Source: CAYFZR01 sp964347835 [NCBI: uncultured archaeon]
GTDB lineage: Archaea > CAYFZR01
Assembly: GCA_964347835.1 (NCBI GenBank)
Contig: CAYFZR010000007.1
Coordinates: 1 to 47,558 of the forward strand
Length of the DNA stretch: 47,558 bases
Direction: 5' to 3'
Shown here: positions 8,699 to 18,005 of the stretch, in pieces
Numbering within the stretch: the first letter of the stretch is position 1
How the letters are laid out: each line of letters opens with the position of its first letter
Made by a program: the position numbers and the translations under genes
Notes under the pieces: generated by a model
What the model saw: only the letters and a program-made list of their open reading frames with translations
Told to the model about the DNA's origin: nothing
Databases searched by the model: none

Positions 8699-8916
8699 TC
8701 TCTACACCCCCATATATGTAGAAACAACTCTCTTCTATCAGTGATAAGATAATTTTAGATAATATTGCGGATGCAACGAGCCACGTTGCCTTATCACCCC
8801 CTTTCTAAACCCCCATATAGAATTTAGAGTAGAAAACAGCCCTCTTGTGTCAGTTATAAAATAATATTTGATAAAATTGCGGATGGAACGAGCCACGTTC
8901 CATAGCGAGCCACGCT
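8691..8916. repeat. Tandem imperfect repeat (about 99 and 111 bp) with covarying hairpins
   Basis: Unit A is 8691-8789 and unit B 8791-8901. They align over their full length, sharing ACCCCCATATA, a TCAGT(G/T)ATAA block and TTGCGGATG. Each holds two hairpins whose stems change together. Hairpin 1 is TCTACA/TGTAGA in A (8701-8706, 8717-8722) and TCTAAA/TTTAGA in B (8804-8809, 8823-8828). Hairpin 2 is GCAACG-AGCCA-CGTTGC in A (8773-8789) and GGAACG-AGCCA-CGTTCC in B (8885-8901). A third lone hairpin, AGCG-AGCCA-CGCT, is at 8904-8916. Paired substitutions argue that structure is conserved. Short C/G tracts recur across the region. The whole 299-bp gap between mcm and the next gene is otherwise empty. 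Confidence 0.75.
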
Positions 8917-8938
8917 GCATTGAATTTTTTTTAAAAGT

Positions 8939-9730
8939 TTAAAGATGCTCTTTAACCAATTTTTTCATTTCTCTGGTTTTATTTTCATTTTTCAAAAAGT
9001 AGACAACGTCATTCTCATGGTTTAATCCTACAAGAGAATGAATTTCTCCTTGAATTCTCTTTTCTGCGAACATTCTCATGTATTCTGCCATGTATTTTGA
9101 CCTGTCAAGACGCATCTCAGTGATAGACCTCACTTTCGCTTTGTTCAAAATAGTTTGTTTTTTAAGGTAATCTAATTTGAATCTCCCCGGAATATTGTCG
9201 CCCAAGAATACCGGCCTGGCCTTTCTAAAGTAACTCTCATCTTCCAGAGATTTGTGTAACATTTCTTCCCTCCCCTTTCTAAGAGGGTCTTCTTCCGATG
9301 GAAAATAAAATGGTGAAGAAATTATAGTTTTATACTCAGATCTTGGAGCAATCTTCCCATCTTCCATATTTACTCCTCTTTGAAGATCAAATACTTCCTT
9401 AAAACCTTCTTCGTACAAGCAAAATTCAAAATTTTCGATCTTTGAATTTATATACCTCTTTACTGACTCAGATGGCTCCTTAACTCCTCTAACACCGTGA
9501 ATTAATCCGTGTACATAGAACTTTATTCCTTTCTCCACAACCTTCGTTCCGGGCAACTCATTCAAATCTTCCTCGATTTCCCTATGTATAAGAAACCAGT
9601 CTTTCTTGGCTTTTTTGTACAATTCATCTGTATCAACGAATTCAATATCTCTTTCCTTATATTTTTTGAGCAAATCGTCTAAATTTCCGCACTCTAAGAA
9701 GTCTTCTTTGTTGAGTGTGAAAACTGACAT
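8939..9730 (-). CDS. Conserved protein, possible TraB/PrgY-like fold
   Basis: This is a 263-aa soluble protein without signal peptide or membrane segment. I do not recognise it with certainty. A VHGLIHGVRG stretch near residue 72 is followed by a helix and the segment IENFEFCLYEEG. A C-terminal RSKYMAEYMRMFAEK...HSLVGLNHENDVVYFL segment recalls TraB/GumN-type domains. Those have an early H-containing strand, a VE-type strand, and a late R-x-MA helix followed by VG..H. The resemblance is weak and by eye. It stands apart: 86 bp separates it from the phosphatase gene upstream, and the structured repeat lies downstream. Function is unknown. Confidence 0.6.
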   Translation of the reverse strand: MSVFTLNKEDFLECGNLDDLLKKYKERDIEFVDTDELYKKAKKDWFLIHREIEEDLNELPGTKVVEKGIKFYVHGLIHGVRGVKEPSESVKRYINSKIENFEFCLYEEGFKEVFDLQRGVNMEDGKIAPRSEYKTIISSPFYFPSEEDPLRKGREEMLHKSLEDESYFRKARPVFLGDNIPGRFKLDYLKKQTILNKAKVRSITEMRLDRSKYMAEYMRMFAEKRIQGEIHSLVGLNHENDVVYFLKNENKTREMKKLVKEHL

Positions 9731-9816
9731 GAGAAAATAAGCTTACGAGAACATTAAATATTTTATGCATTTACTTTATCCTTTTTACCGTATAATCATA
9801 CTGTATTGTTCTGTAT

Positions 9817-10599
9817 TCACCGGATATCTATTATTTCAATTAACTTATCATGTATCTTTCCATTTGAAGCCAGTAGATCACTCGAGCCTAAATTGAAGGG
9901 ATTTCCTTCGAAATCCGTAACTTTGCCGTTTGCTTCGCTAACCATCAGTGCTCCAGCTGCAACATCCCAAGGGTTTAATCCTGGATAGAAGAAAGCCTCC
10001 ACTCTACCGCACGCGACAAAGCTAAGTTCTAATGCAGATGCACCGATTTGTCTTATTTTTCGATTAATTAATTTTAGTTTCCCGAAGATGTCGATCAAGT
10101 TTTTTGTTGACTTTTCGTCACTACCATGACAGAAGGCTATTATAGAATTCTCTATTTCATTCTCTTCCGAGACTTTTATTCTATCTCTGTTTAAAAAGGC
10201 ACCTTCACCTTTTTTCGCATGGAAAATTTCATCTTCATAAGGATAGTAGACAACTCCCAATATTGGCTCGCCTTTATACGTTAAGGCTATGGAGGTATTG
10301 AAGAAAGGATTCCTCATGCTGAAGTTTGTGGTGCCGTCCAAAGGATCAACCACCCACATATAGTCAGAATCTTTTTTATCGATCCCTGATTCTTCACCTA
10401 AAAAGGAATAATCGGAGAATTCTCCCTCTAATATAGATTTTATAATCTTCTCAGCTTCAATATCTGCCTCAGTAATTGTGCTTGCATCAGCCTTGAAACT
10501 TCTATGTACTTTGCCATAGTAATTCATCAATAACTTACCAGCCTCTCTTGCGGCGTAAATCGCTACTTCCAACTCCTCTGGTTTTCCAATTTTAATCAC
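9817..10599 (-). CDS. Inositol-1-monophosphatase / archaeal fructose-1,6-bisphosphatase family
   Basis: This is a metal-dependent sugar phosphatase of the IMPase/FBPase superfamily. EESG lies near residues 69-72, the metal-binding WVVDPLDGTTNF signature near 82-93, and the C-terminal PWDVAAGALMVSEANG motif near residue 210. At 260 aa it has family length. In archaea such enzymes often act on both inositol-1-phosphate and fructose-1,6-bisphosphate, so the physiological substrate is open. The GTG start overlaps the stop of the MFS gene (GTGA), with an AAGGGGTGAT stretch around it, so translation is probably coupled. Confidence 0.9.
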   Translation of the reverse strand: MIKIGKPEELEVAIYAAREAGKLLMNYYGKVHRSFKADASTITEADIEAEKIIKSILEGEFSDYSFLGEESGIDKKDSDYMWVVDPLDGTTNFSMRNPFFNTSIALTYKGEPILGVVYYPYEDEIFHAKKGEGAFLNRDRIKVSEENEIENSIIAFCHGSDEKSTKNLIDIFGKLKLINRKIRQIGASALELSFVACGRVEAFFYPGLNPWDVAAGALMVSEANGKVTDFEGNPFNLGSSDLLASNGKIHDKLIEIIDIR

Positions 10600-11765
10600 C
10601 CCTTATTTTTGATAATCAAATAGAAAAGAATTGATCCGAAAAAAGATGCTAGGGCAGCGACAAAAAAACCAAGCCAGTAATCGTAAATAGATATTATTTT
10701 ACCCCCTATTCCTGCACTAATTGCAAAGCCTCCGTAAAGAAAAGTACTATACCCTCCCATGGCTACACCCCTTTTATCTTGAGATACAGCCTCTGCAACG
10801 GATGTACTTAACGCCATGAAAGCGATTCCCATGTTTAATCCCAAAAAGGCGGAAATTGCCAGTAATACGTACCAGTTCTTGGTAGATACAAACAAGACAA
10901 TGGAAAATGACAAAAAAAGCATCCCTGTAATGATAAAAGGATTTCTTCTTTTTAGTTTGTCTGAGACATATCCTGCGGGAATCCTCGCAATTGCATTAAA
11001 AAAAGATTGGGTGGTGAAAATCAGACCGATTGCAATGACGCTTAGTCCAATGCTAACGGCGTAGAGAGGGAAAAAAGGCGCGAAAATTCCCCAAGTAAAG
11101 GCTATACAGAACGTAGCAGTCCAACAGCCTAAAACTATATTATTTTTCTTTAGATCAAAAAGCGTTTCACGGATATTGGGTTGAACAGAACTGTGTTCTT
11201 CAAAACTAGGTAGTCCTATAAATGCTAGGATGAAGGCTACCGAGATAATTATTCCAGAAATTAAAAAAGGAAAATTTAAATTGGTGAGACCCGCTATTAA
11301 TCCTCCTAAAGCGGGTCCTGACGCCATTCCTATCTGCATGGATGACGTGTACCAACCAAAGGCTCTTCCCATGCGTCCCCCCGGAGTGATATCCCCCACA
11401 AAAGAAGCGATGGCGGGGGCAAAGGCTGATGCTCCAAATCCTGCGAGTGTATAGACCATAATTAACTGTTTTGGCGTGTGCACAAGGAAGAGAAGGAAAG
11501 AGGTAATGGAACTAATTCCAAGACCCGCTAGTATTAGAAGCCTTCTACCAAATCTATCTGAGAGATGACCGTAAGGAATTGCTAATATAGATGCTATCAC
11601 CATGAATAGAGAGGCAATCAGTCCTACTTCGACCGTTGTGGCGCCAATAGATTTTGCAAATAGAGGAACGATTGGGATACGTATGAAGATCCCAACATAT
11701 TGGAACAGGGTTAAAACACACGCTACTACCAAAAAAGTTGAGACTTTACTCCTGTTGATGGTCAC
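10596..11765 (-). CDS. Major facilitator superfamily transporter
   Basis: The 389-aa protein has about twelve hydrophobic helices. The MFS loop motif GHLSDRFGRRLL lies between helices 2 and 3 (near residues 62-73), with a degenerate repeat AGYVSDKLKRRNP in the second half. It acts in the cytoplasmic membrane as a secondary carrier. The substrate cannot be read from sequence; the family includes drug and sugar exporters and uptake systems. It is translationally coupled to the IMPase-type gene downstream. Confidence 0.9.
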   Translation of the reverse strand: MTINRSKVSTFLVVACVLTLFQYVGIFIRIPIVPLFAKSIGATTVEVGLIASLFMVIASILAIPYGHLSDRFGRRLLILAGLGISSITSFLLFLVHTPKQLIMVYTLAGFGASAFAPAIASFVGDITPGGRMGRAFGWYTSSMQIGMASGPALGGLIAGLTNLNFPFLISGIIISVAFILAFIGLPSFEEHSSVQPNIRETLFDLKKNNIVLGCWTATFCIAFTWGIFAPFFPLYAVSIGLSVIAIGLIFTTQSFFNAIARIPAGYVSDKLKRRNPFIITGMLFLSFSIVLFVSTKNWYVLLAISAFLGLNMGIAFMALSTSVAEAVSQDKRGVAMGGYSTFLYGGFAISAGIGGKIISIYDYWLGFFVAALASFFGSILFYLIIKNKG

Positions 11766-11818
11766 ACCTCCATTTTGACTAAAGGATGCAATATCTAAGA
11801 TATCTTTTTAAAACTTTT

Positions 11819-12556
11819 TCATCCCTTCATTCTTTCTCTTATCGCGAACCCGAAGATCAAAGCAAGCATCAAAACATAGAACAATCCTGCCTTAACAGGA
11901 GTTCTTCTCGTCTTGAAATCGAAAGAAAATGAAGGATAAGTTCTTTCCGTTAGATCTATCTTGATAAACCCCTCATCTTCATAGTACCTGCAATTGTGGG
12001 TGTTAACATCCTTCACATTATATGGAAGTTGAATTTTTCCTTTGGTAGAACCATAAAGATATTTCGATACTCTCAAATCTGGATGCTCTATATTCACGCT
12101 AATGGGAGAATTAAAGGAGTAACGATTCCCCCAGAGTCCGAGCATATATAATCCCGGCATGGTAGTATAACTCATTTTCGAAGAGACGTCTAAACTGCCA
12201 TTTTTCCTGAGCGGTATAACTAAACGATATTCTGCTCGATATTTGTCTTCTGAGACCGTTTCTAACTTTCCTTTCTCTCCATCAACAAGAACTTCTAAGG
12301 ATCTTGGTTTTTTACCAAAATAATACATGAACACAAGATTAATGGAATAGTTAGAAGGATTTTCAAGATGATGTTCATAATTAAGGGTTGTGTTTTCGAT
12401 ACCCATAGACCCGTTTATCAAGATTTTAACAGGGACTGCAAACCCTCTTTCAATTATTTGGTAAGGTGGCTCCGGTAAAACAACTTCTCTAATTGGTTGA
12501 GCAATTGCCTGAGAAACTAACAAGATAGATATTACCATGATAATTCTTCTCATCAT
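11819..12556 (-). CDS. Secreted or membrane-anchored protein of unknown function
   Basis: The open frame extends upstream to 12865, but its first 103 codons only shadow the SpoIIM-like gene in another frame. The real start is the ATG at 12554-12556, which overlaps the upstream TGA as ATGATGA. That gives 245 aa with a signal peptide (residues 1-20, MMRRIIMVIS...AIAQ). An extracytoplasmic beta-rich domain with several Asn-X-Ser/Thr sites follows. A transmembrane helix near the C-terminus precedes a short basic tail. I recognise no family. Coupling to the SpoIIM-like gene suggests a joint role at the membrane. Confidence 0.75.
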   Translation of the reverse strand: MMRRIIMVISILLVSQAIAQPIREVVLPEPPYQIIERGFAVPVKILINGSMGIENTTLNYEHHLENPSNYSINLVFMYYFGKKPRSLEVLVDGEKGKLETVSEDKYRAEYRLVIPLRKNGSLDVSSKMSYTTMPGLYMLGLWGNRYSFNSPISVNIEHPDLRVSKYLYGSTKGKIQLPYNVKDVNTHNCRYYEDEGFIKIDLTERTYPSFSFDFKTRRTPVKAGLFYVLMLALIFGFAIRERMKG

Positions 12557-13131
12557 ATCACCAACAGGAAATACTGCAAAACTATTCCAAGAATTACCAA
12601 ACCAGAGGCAATGAACAGGTAATCGTAAAAGGTTTTTTCTATCTTTAGCTGCTTTTTTCTTATTAGGTTCATCACTGAAGAGCCTACGTGAAATCCTGCT
12701 CCGGTAGAGAATATTACCGCTCCAGCAAACACTGAGAGGCAGATCAAAACCTTTATATTCATCATCAAAGGCGTAAACTCCAGTATTTCTGCTAAGGAAG
12801 ATCCTGAGGCTATCCCTATCACAAAAAGCAAGGTTGCGGAAGGTATCGCAAGTAAAACGCCGCATCCTATAATTGCTACTGCAGGAACGATATTCGACCT
12901 TAAAACATCTAAAATCTCTAACTCTAAATCGTATCCCATTGCTTCGTAGGCATATCCTTCGAAGGATTTCATCGCATAAACCGTCTCTCTGTGTATCGGA
13001 TAAATCGGTTCAAAGCCAAACGCCGGTCCATGTATCACGTCTAAAAATCTTAGTGTATAACCAATGAAGAATCCTGCAAAGAATATCATGCTCGCGATCC
13101 ATAGAAAGTTTTTCTCTCTTGATTGGAACAA
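12553..13131 (-). CDS. SpoIIM/DUF95-like integral membrane protein
   Basis: This 192-aa protein has about five hydrophobic segments. It resembles the stage II sporulation protein M family (DUF95), which is common in archaea that do not sporulate. Recognisable parts are the first helix with FFAGFFIGY, a central small-residue-rich segment (IPSATLLFVIGIASGSSL) and the C-terminal double helix. The family function is not established in archaea; membrane remodelling or transport has been suggested. Its TGA overlaps the ATG of the secreted-protein gene, so the two form a pair. Confidence 0.7.
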   Translation of the reverse strand: MFQSREKNFLWIASMIFFAGFFIGYTLRFLDVIHGPAFGFEPIYPIHRETVYAMKSFEGYAYEAMGYDLELEILDVLRSNIVPAVAIIGCGVLLAIPSATLLFVIGIASGSSLAEILEFTPLMMNIKVLICLSVFAGAVIFSTGAGFHVGSSVMNLIRKKQLKIEKTFYDYLFIASGLVILGIVLQYFLLVI

Positions 13132-13170
13132 TTATATCCCTCATATTGTTTATTGGATACGAGAAATACT

Positions 13171-13446
13171 CTAGTATCTCACATCAAAACCATCGAATTC
13201 TCCCTTGTACTCTTCCCACTTTAAATCCACAGAAGTTACCTTTGCAGGGGGAGGGCCTTTATTACACCAACTGATCATTTTATTTACTTTGTCTCTTTCT
13301 CCTTCGAAAACTGCCTCTACCCTCCCGTCTCTAAGGTTTCTTACCCATCCTCTAATTCCTAATTCAATTGCAGTTTTTCTCGTATAACTCCTGAAAAAGA
13401 CTCCTTGAACTCTTCCTGATATAAAAACATGGGCTCTAACATCCAT
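13171..13446 (-). CDS. acyP: Acylphosphatase
   Basis: This small cytosolic enzyme hydrolyses carboxyl-phosphate bonds such as acetyl phosphate. The signature VFISGRVQGVFFRSYTRK holds the catalytic arginine, and GIRGWVRNLRDGRVEAVFEG holds the catalytic asparagine. I chose the ATG at 13444-13446 over the longer frame to 13482. The SD-like AGGTGA overlaps the argB stop codon just upstream, and the resulting 91 aa is the canonical length. It is coupled to argB, which makes and consumes acylphosphate intermediates in the same pathway. Confidence 0.93.
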   Translation of the reverse strand: MDVRAHVFISGRVQGVFFRSYTRKTAIELGIRGWVRNLRDGRVEAVFEGERDKVNKMISWCNKGPPPAKVTSVDLKWEEYKGEFDGFDVRY

Positions 13447-13450
13447 AATT

Positions 13451-14332
13451 TCACCTGGTAACCATTGTCCCAATACCTTCATCTGTAAATATCTCTAAAA
13501 GCAGGGAGTGGGGGATTCTTCCGTCTATTATGTGGGCTTTTTCAACGCCAGATTCTGTTGCAAGGATGCAAGCCTCTAATTTGGGGATCATGCCTTCTGT
13601 TACTAATCCTCTCTCAATCATATTTTTTGCCTCATCCGAGGTCATCTCTTTTATTATAGTATCGGGATCATTGGGATCCTTTAAAACTCCTTTAGTATCA
13701 GTTAATATTATCAATTTTTTAGCTTTTAAAGAGGCTGCGATTTCCCCTGCTACAGTATCGGCGTTTAAATTCAAAGATTTTCCATGGATATCTATGCCTA
13801 TAGGAGAGATAACAGGAATATAACCTTTGCTAACGAGTATATCAATTATCTCAGGGTTTATCTTTTCTGCTTCTCCAACCAATCCAAGATCAACCTCAAA
13901 TTTCTCTCCAGTTTTTGAATCAACTAACCATTGAGGAGCCTTTTTCTTTGCTATTAATAATTGTCCGTCATTTCCGGATATTCCTATTGCTCTTACACCA
14001 TGTTTGCTTATATTAGACACTATGTCGGTATTTATCTTCCCAACCATTACCATCTTTACGATCTCTAAAGTCTCTTCGTCGGTAACTCTCAGACCTCTCA
14101 CAAAGGTTGGCTCTTTCCCGATTTTTTTCATTGCATCGGTTATCTCAGGCCCTCCGCCATGAATGATTATAGGATTCATCCCGACGTAGTTCAATAAAAT
14201 TACATCTTGAGCAGTCCATTCTTTGGCATTCTTGTCTAGCATTGCGTGACCGCCATACTTTATTACGATTTTCTGATCCTTGAAAGCCTTTATATACGGT
14301 AAAGCCTCGATTAAGATGTCCACTTCTTTCAT
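13451..14332 (-). CDS. argB: Acetylglutamate kinase
   Basis: The enzyme phosphorylates N-acetyl-L-glutamate in arginine synthesis. It belongs to the amino-acid kinase family: IKYGGHAM near residues 24-31, [12 protein letters not shown] near 57-68, [10 protein letters not shown], and the ATP-site segment [16 protein letters not shown] near 211. Its 293 aa match the family. Order on the minus strand is argC, argJ, argB, acyP, with only a 9-nt gap from argJ. With argJ present, the acetyl group is probably recycled, which makes this kinase the usual control point. Confidence 0.96.
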   Translation of the reverse strand: MKEVDILIEALPYIKAFKDQKIVIKYGGHAMLDKNAKEWTAQDVILLNYVGMNPIIIHGGGPEITDAMKKIGKEPTFVRGLRVTDEETLEIVKMVMVGKINTDIVSNISKHGVRAIGISGNDGQLLIAKKKAPQWLVDSKTGEKFEVDLGLVGEAEKINPEIIDILVSKGYIPVISPIGIDIHGKSLNLNADTVAGEIAASLKAKKLIILTDTKGVLKDPNDPDTIIKEMTSDEAKNMIERGLVTEGMIPKLEACILATESGVEKAHIIDGRIPHSLLLEIFTDEGIGTMVTR

Positions 14333-14341
14333 TTTCTCACC

Positions 14342-15514
14342 TTAAGTTGTATATTCAGAGTTTATTTTAATATAATCTTCTGTTAGATCGCAACCCCACG
14401 CAATCGCCGTTTTATCTTTCTCTCCTAGATCTACTTCGATGATTATCTCTTTTTCGCTCAATATAACTTTTGCTTCTTCAAGGATTTTTTCCTCGAGTAT
14501 TGGCCCCCCCTTGTCGAGTAGCAAGACCCCTCTATCCTTGGATTTAAATCCTATTGAAAGATTTTCAGGATCGAAATATACACCAGAGTATCCAACAGCA
14601 ACCGCTATTCGTCCCCAATTTGGATCAGAACCATAAATAGCAGTTTTTACAAGAGGAGACCTTAATATACTCTTTGCTGCTATTTCGGCCTCTTTCGAAG
14701 AACTTGCACCTTTTACTCTTACTTCAATAAATTTTGATGCTCCTTCTCCGTCCTTTGCGATCTGCCTTGCTAGATCTATTAAAACATAATCTAATACTCT
14801 TTGAAAGGTATTCTTATCGAATTTACATTTAGATTCTCCATTCGCAAGAATAAAAACGCAATCACTCGGACTTTGATCTCCGTCCACTACTATCATGTTA
14901 AAACTCTTTGAAACACCCTTTTTTAATGCATTGCTGAGTTGTTTGGGGGGCGCCTCTATATCAGTCATTATAAAGGATAGCATGGTTCCCATACTCGGAC
15001 TAATCATGCCAGCACCTTTTGATATTCCAGTTACTTTAAAAGTATTGCCTTTTATTTTGCCATGAGATGATATTATCTTTGGGAAGGTATCAGTGGTCAT
15101 AATCGATCTTGCAAAACCTAAAATATCTTTTTCTGGAATTAATCCACAGACTTTTTTTATCAATTCTTCTACTTCCTTTATTGGAAATTCTCTCCCTATG
15201 ACACCTGTCGATGCCACCAGTATTTCTTCTTCCTTAAGCCCTAACAGATCAGAAGTAACATTAATCATCCTTTTTCCTGCTTTTATTCCTTTTTTTCCGG
15301 TATATACATTTGCATTTCCGCTGTTGGCTACGATAGCGCCTATTTTGTTTTCTATATTCTTCTTTGAAAGTAGAATAGGAATGGACTTGACTCTGTTTGT
15401 TGTAAAAACTCCTGCGGCAGGACAGGGAGAGGCGGTTTTTATAATTCCAACTCCAATTTTACCTTCTTTTATTCCTGCATAACTAAAACCTTTGGGAATC
15501 TTGAGATCCAGCAT
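14342..15514 (-). CDS. argJ: Bifunctional ornithine acetyltransferase/N-acetylglutamate synthase
   Basis: ArgJ moves acetyl from N-acetylornithine to glutamate, and in bifunctional forms also uses acetyl-CoA. The autocleavage region reads KGAGMISPSMGTMLSFIMTD, where the threonine of GTML is the expected nucleophile; most homologues have ATML. SDPNWGR and the C-terminal CDLTEDYIKINSEYTT ending are standard. I place the start at the ATG at 15512-15514, which has GAGGG 5 nt upstream. A GTG at 15526 in frame is the alternative. A 128-nt gap separates it from argC, so it may have its own promoter. Confidence 0.95.
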   Translation of the reverse strand: MLDLKIPKGFSYAGIKEGKIGVGIIKTASPCPAAGVFTTNRVKSIPILLSKKNIENKIGAIVANSGNANVYTGKKGIKAGKRMINVTSDLLGLKEEEILVASTGVIGREFPIKEVEELIKKVCGLIPEKDILGFARSIMTTDTFPKIISSHGKIKGNTFKVTGISKGAGMISPSMGTMLSFIMTDIEAPPKQLSNALKKGVSKSFNMIVVDGDQSPSDCVFILANGESKCKFDKNTFQRVLDYVLIDLARQIAKDGEGASKFIEVRVKGASSSKEAEIAAKSILRSPLVKTAIYGSDPNWGRIAVAVGYSGVYFDPENLSIGFKSKDRGVLLLDKGGPILEEKILEEAKVILSEKEIIIEVDLGEKDKTAIAWGCDLTEDYIKINSEYTT

Positions 15515-15642
15515 ATTAACCCTCACGCTACATTATTCTAGGCACATCACATTTTTGTCTGTAAATAGATCTATGAAGAGGAGGTTACCAAAAAAGGTTA
15601 TGTTAGATCTTCAAGAAGGTTATCCTTACTGCTAAGTTATAT

Positions 15643-16656
15643 TCACGGATGTAAACCAATAGAGCCTAATCCAGTGTCCTCTTCAATATCTAACATCAGG
15701 TTCATGTTTTGTACAGCGTTTCCAGATCCTCCCTTGACCAAATTGTCTATGGATGTGAATATAACTAATCTATTGTTTTCATCAAGTGAAAAACCGCCTA
15801 TATCAATGTAATTCGAACCCCTTACTGCTGAGAGTTTAGGAATCTCCCCGCATTCTAGTATTCTAACGAATCTCTCCCTCTCATAGAATCTCATATAGAC
15901 TTCTCTAACATCTTCAGGATCAACGTCTTTTTTAGGAAATACGTGGATGGTAGTTAGTATCCCCCTTATGATAGGAACTAAGTGAGGAGTAAAATGAACT
16001 TTAGCACTACCGAATTTCCTCAGTTCTTTCTCTATCTCCGGCATGTGTCTGTGATGAGTGATGTTGTAAGGTATCACATCCTCCCCGCACTCAGGATGAT
16101 GTGTCCTCTTAGAAGGGACCACTCCTGCACCAGAGGTCCCCGTCTTCGAATCTATTATAATTTTCTCCTCTATTAGTCTTTTTTTTACCAATGGAAAAAT
16201 TCCCAAAATCGCGCCCGCAGGAAAACATCCAGGGTTAGCTACTAAGTTGGTATCTCTTATCTCATCCCTGTACAATTCTGGAAGTCCGTATATGCCTTTT
16301 AGATCCTTTGCCTTATGTTCAATGCCATAATACTTTTCATAGACCTTAAAATCCTCGAATCTGAAATCACCGCTAAGATCAATGACTCTTAATCCATCTT
16401 TGATAAGATCTGGCACAACATTCATGGAAGTACCATGTGGAGTTGCAGTAAAGACGATATCGTAATCAGAATTAAAAGAAGAGGTGAAGGATATGTCAGA
16501 AAGTTTCTTCAGGTGTGGATGAACTTTGTGTATAGGCTTACCTTCGAATTGCCGAGAAGTTGCGGTAGTTACCTCAACTTCTTTGTGAATAAGCAGTATC
16601 CTCAGCAGTTCACCACCGGTATATCCGGAAGCCCCAACTATCCCTACTTTATACAT
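15643..16656 (-). CDS. argC: N-acetyl-gamma-glutamyl-phosphate reductase
   Basis: This NADPH-dependent enzyme reduces N-acetylglutamyl phosphate to the semialdehyde. The Rossmann start is VGIVGASGYTGGELLRIL (residues 4-21). The active-site cysteine lies in NPGCFPAGAILG near residue 143, and HHRHMPEIE near residue 205 is the conserved catalytic histidine region. Its 337 aa are typical. It is the first arg gene of the cluster, 65 bp downstream of ftsZ. Confidence 0.96.
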   Translation of the reverse strand: MYKVGIVGASGYTGGELLRILLIHKEVEVTTATSRQFEGKPIHKVHPHLKKLSDISFTSSFNSDYDIVFTATPHGTSMNVVPDLIKDGLRVIDLSGDFRFEDFKVYEKYYGIEHKAKDLKGIYGLPELYRDEIRDTNLVANPGCFPAGAILGIFPLVKKRLIEEKIIIDSKTGTSGAGVVPSKRTHHPECGEDVIPYNITHHRHMPEIEKELRKFGSAKVHFTPHLVPIIRGILTTIHVFPKKDVDPEDVREVYMRFYERERFVRILECGEIPKLSAVRGSNYIDIGGFSLDENNRLVIFTSIDNLVKGGSGNAVQNMNLMLDIEEDTGLGSIGLHP

Positions 16657-16721
16657 ATTGCTCTCCTCGTTAATTCTTGGTATAAGGGACCTTTTTACAG
16701 TGTAAAAAAAAGGAAGATAGG

Positions 16722-17978
16722 TTAAATGAAGTCTAAGTCAAGATACCTTTCAATGGAAGGTCTTTCTACTGGTGGTATGTATTCCTTACCAGGTCCAAGG
16801 ATCTGGGGAGACTCTACTCCTACCACTATAAGCATTACTCTCATTAGATCCGCCATATCGTCAATGATCTGGGCCCCCCATATGACCTGAGCCTGAGAAT
16901 CTAGTTTAGATACAACCGTATCTATTACGGTCTCTGCCTCTTTCATGGTTAATTTCGGACCGCCTACTATGTTTATTAAAGCACCCCTGGCACCTGTGAT
17001 GTCTACATCAAGTAACGGGCTCTCAATTGCTTTTTGGACAGCGTTAGATGCACCGCTCTGTATGTCTGTCTCCCCTAAGCCTATCATCGCCACTCCTCCG
17101 CCTTCCATGACTGTTCTCACGTCTGCGAAATCTAGATTTATCAATCCAGGTTTAGTTATTAATTCTGTTATGCCCTTTACCGCTCTTGCGAGTATTTCGT
17201 CTGCTACCTTGAAGGCAGCATTTAAGGGAAGATTAGGTACAAAGGTGAGCAATTTATCGTTTGGAATGACAATTACTGTATCTACGACATTAATCAACTT
17301 CTCAAGTCCATAATAAGCGTTATTTAGTCTTACCCCTCCTTCCACGGAGAAAGGTAAAGTTACGACAGCGACGGTAAGGGCACCAGTTTTCTGAGCTATG
17401 TTTGCAATTATAGGTGCAGAACCAGTTCCTGTTCCTCCTCCTAATCCACAAGTCACAAATACCATGTCTGCTCCTTCTAAAGCCTCTTTGATCTCTCTTT
17501 CACTTTCTAATGCGGATTCTTCTCCTATCTTAGGGTCGCTTCCTGCTCCCAAGCCACCTGTCACGGTTCTGCCTATAAGCATTTTTTTCATGGCCATAGA
17601 GTATAACAAGTCTTGAGCATCGGTGTTCACCGATATAGTGAGAGCACCCTCAATACCCATTTCAAGTAAACGGGTTATGGTGTTGCAACCTGCACCTCCA
17701 GTACCCACAACAAGAATATTAGCCTTTGCAGCGGTTAAAAGTTCTTCAAGTTCTTTGTCTAATGTTTCTTTGGCCACTCCTCTGTCAACATTGGAAATCT
17801 TTTTCCTTGGATTCGCGGCTTTTAAGATTTCTCTCAATTCACTGTCTGATGCCTCTTTTTCCTTATACCCCTCCTCATTTTTACTCCTCATCTCTCTTTC
17901 GTACCGCTTCATTGCATCTGATATGATATTCCTCAATTTTAGACCTCTCAAATTGATTTGTCGTTTAAAATAGTGCAT
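16722..17978 (-). CDS. ftsZ: Cell-division GTPase FtsZ
   Basis: The tubulin-like GTPase assembles the division ring. An N-terminal charged extension of about 85 residues precedes the core. The core shows [13 protein letters not shown] (near 92-104), the tubulin signature [12 protein letters not shown] (near 182), and the T7-type [22 protein letters not shown] segment. The C-terminus is short after the core and lacks a long linker. The first codons ([14 protein letters not shown]...) are of doubtful status; internal ATG codons at residues 23 and 30 are alternatives. It sits between tmk and argC. Confidence 0.97.
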   Translation of the reverse strand: MHYFKRQINLRGLKLRNIISDAMKRYEREMRSKNEEGYKEKEASDSELREILKAANPRKKISNVDRGVAKETLDKELEELLTAAKANILVVGTGGAGCNTITRLLEMGIEGALTISVNTDAQDLLYSMAMKKMLIGRTVTGGLGAGSDPKIGEESALESEREIKEALEGADMVFVTCGLGGGTGTGSAPIIANIAQKTGALTVAVVTLPFSVEGGVRLNNAYYGLEKLINVVDTVIVIPNDKLLTFVPNLPLNAAFKVADEILARAVKGITELITKPGLINLDFADVRTVMEGGGVAMIGLGETDIQSGASNAVQKAIESPLLDVDITGARGALINIVGGPKLTMKEAETVIDTVVSKLDSQAQVIWGAQIIDDMADLMRVMLIVVGVESPQILGPGKEYIPPVERPSIERYLDLDFI

Positions 17979-18005
17979 TTTAGGCTTAAAAATCTTTTGT
18001 TTTTT

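Noticed and set aside
8738-8920. 60-codon minus-strand frame with QRGSLWN-type repeats
   Set aside because: It is a translation of the structured tandem repeat; the repeated peptide reflects the hairpins, and there is no SD.
12557-12865. Long N-terminal extension of the secreted protein gene
   Set aside because: It reads the SpoIIM-like gene in another frame, has no domain, and the ATGATGA overlap plus signal peptide mark the true start at 12556.
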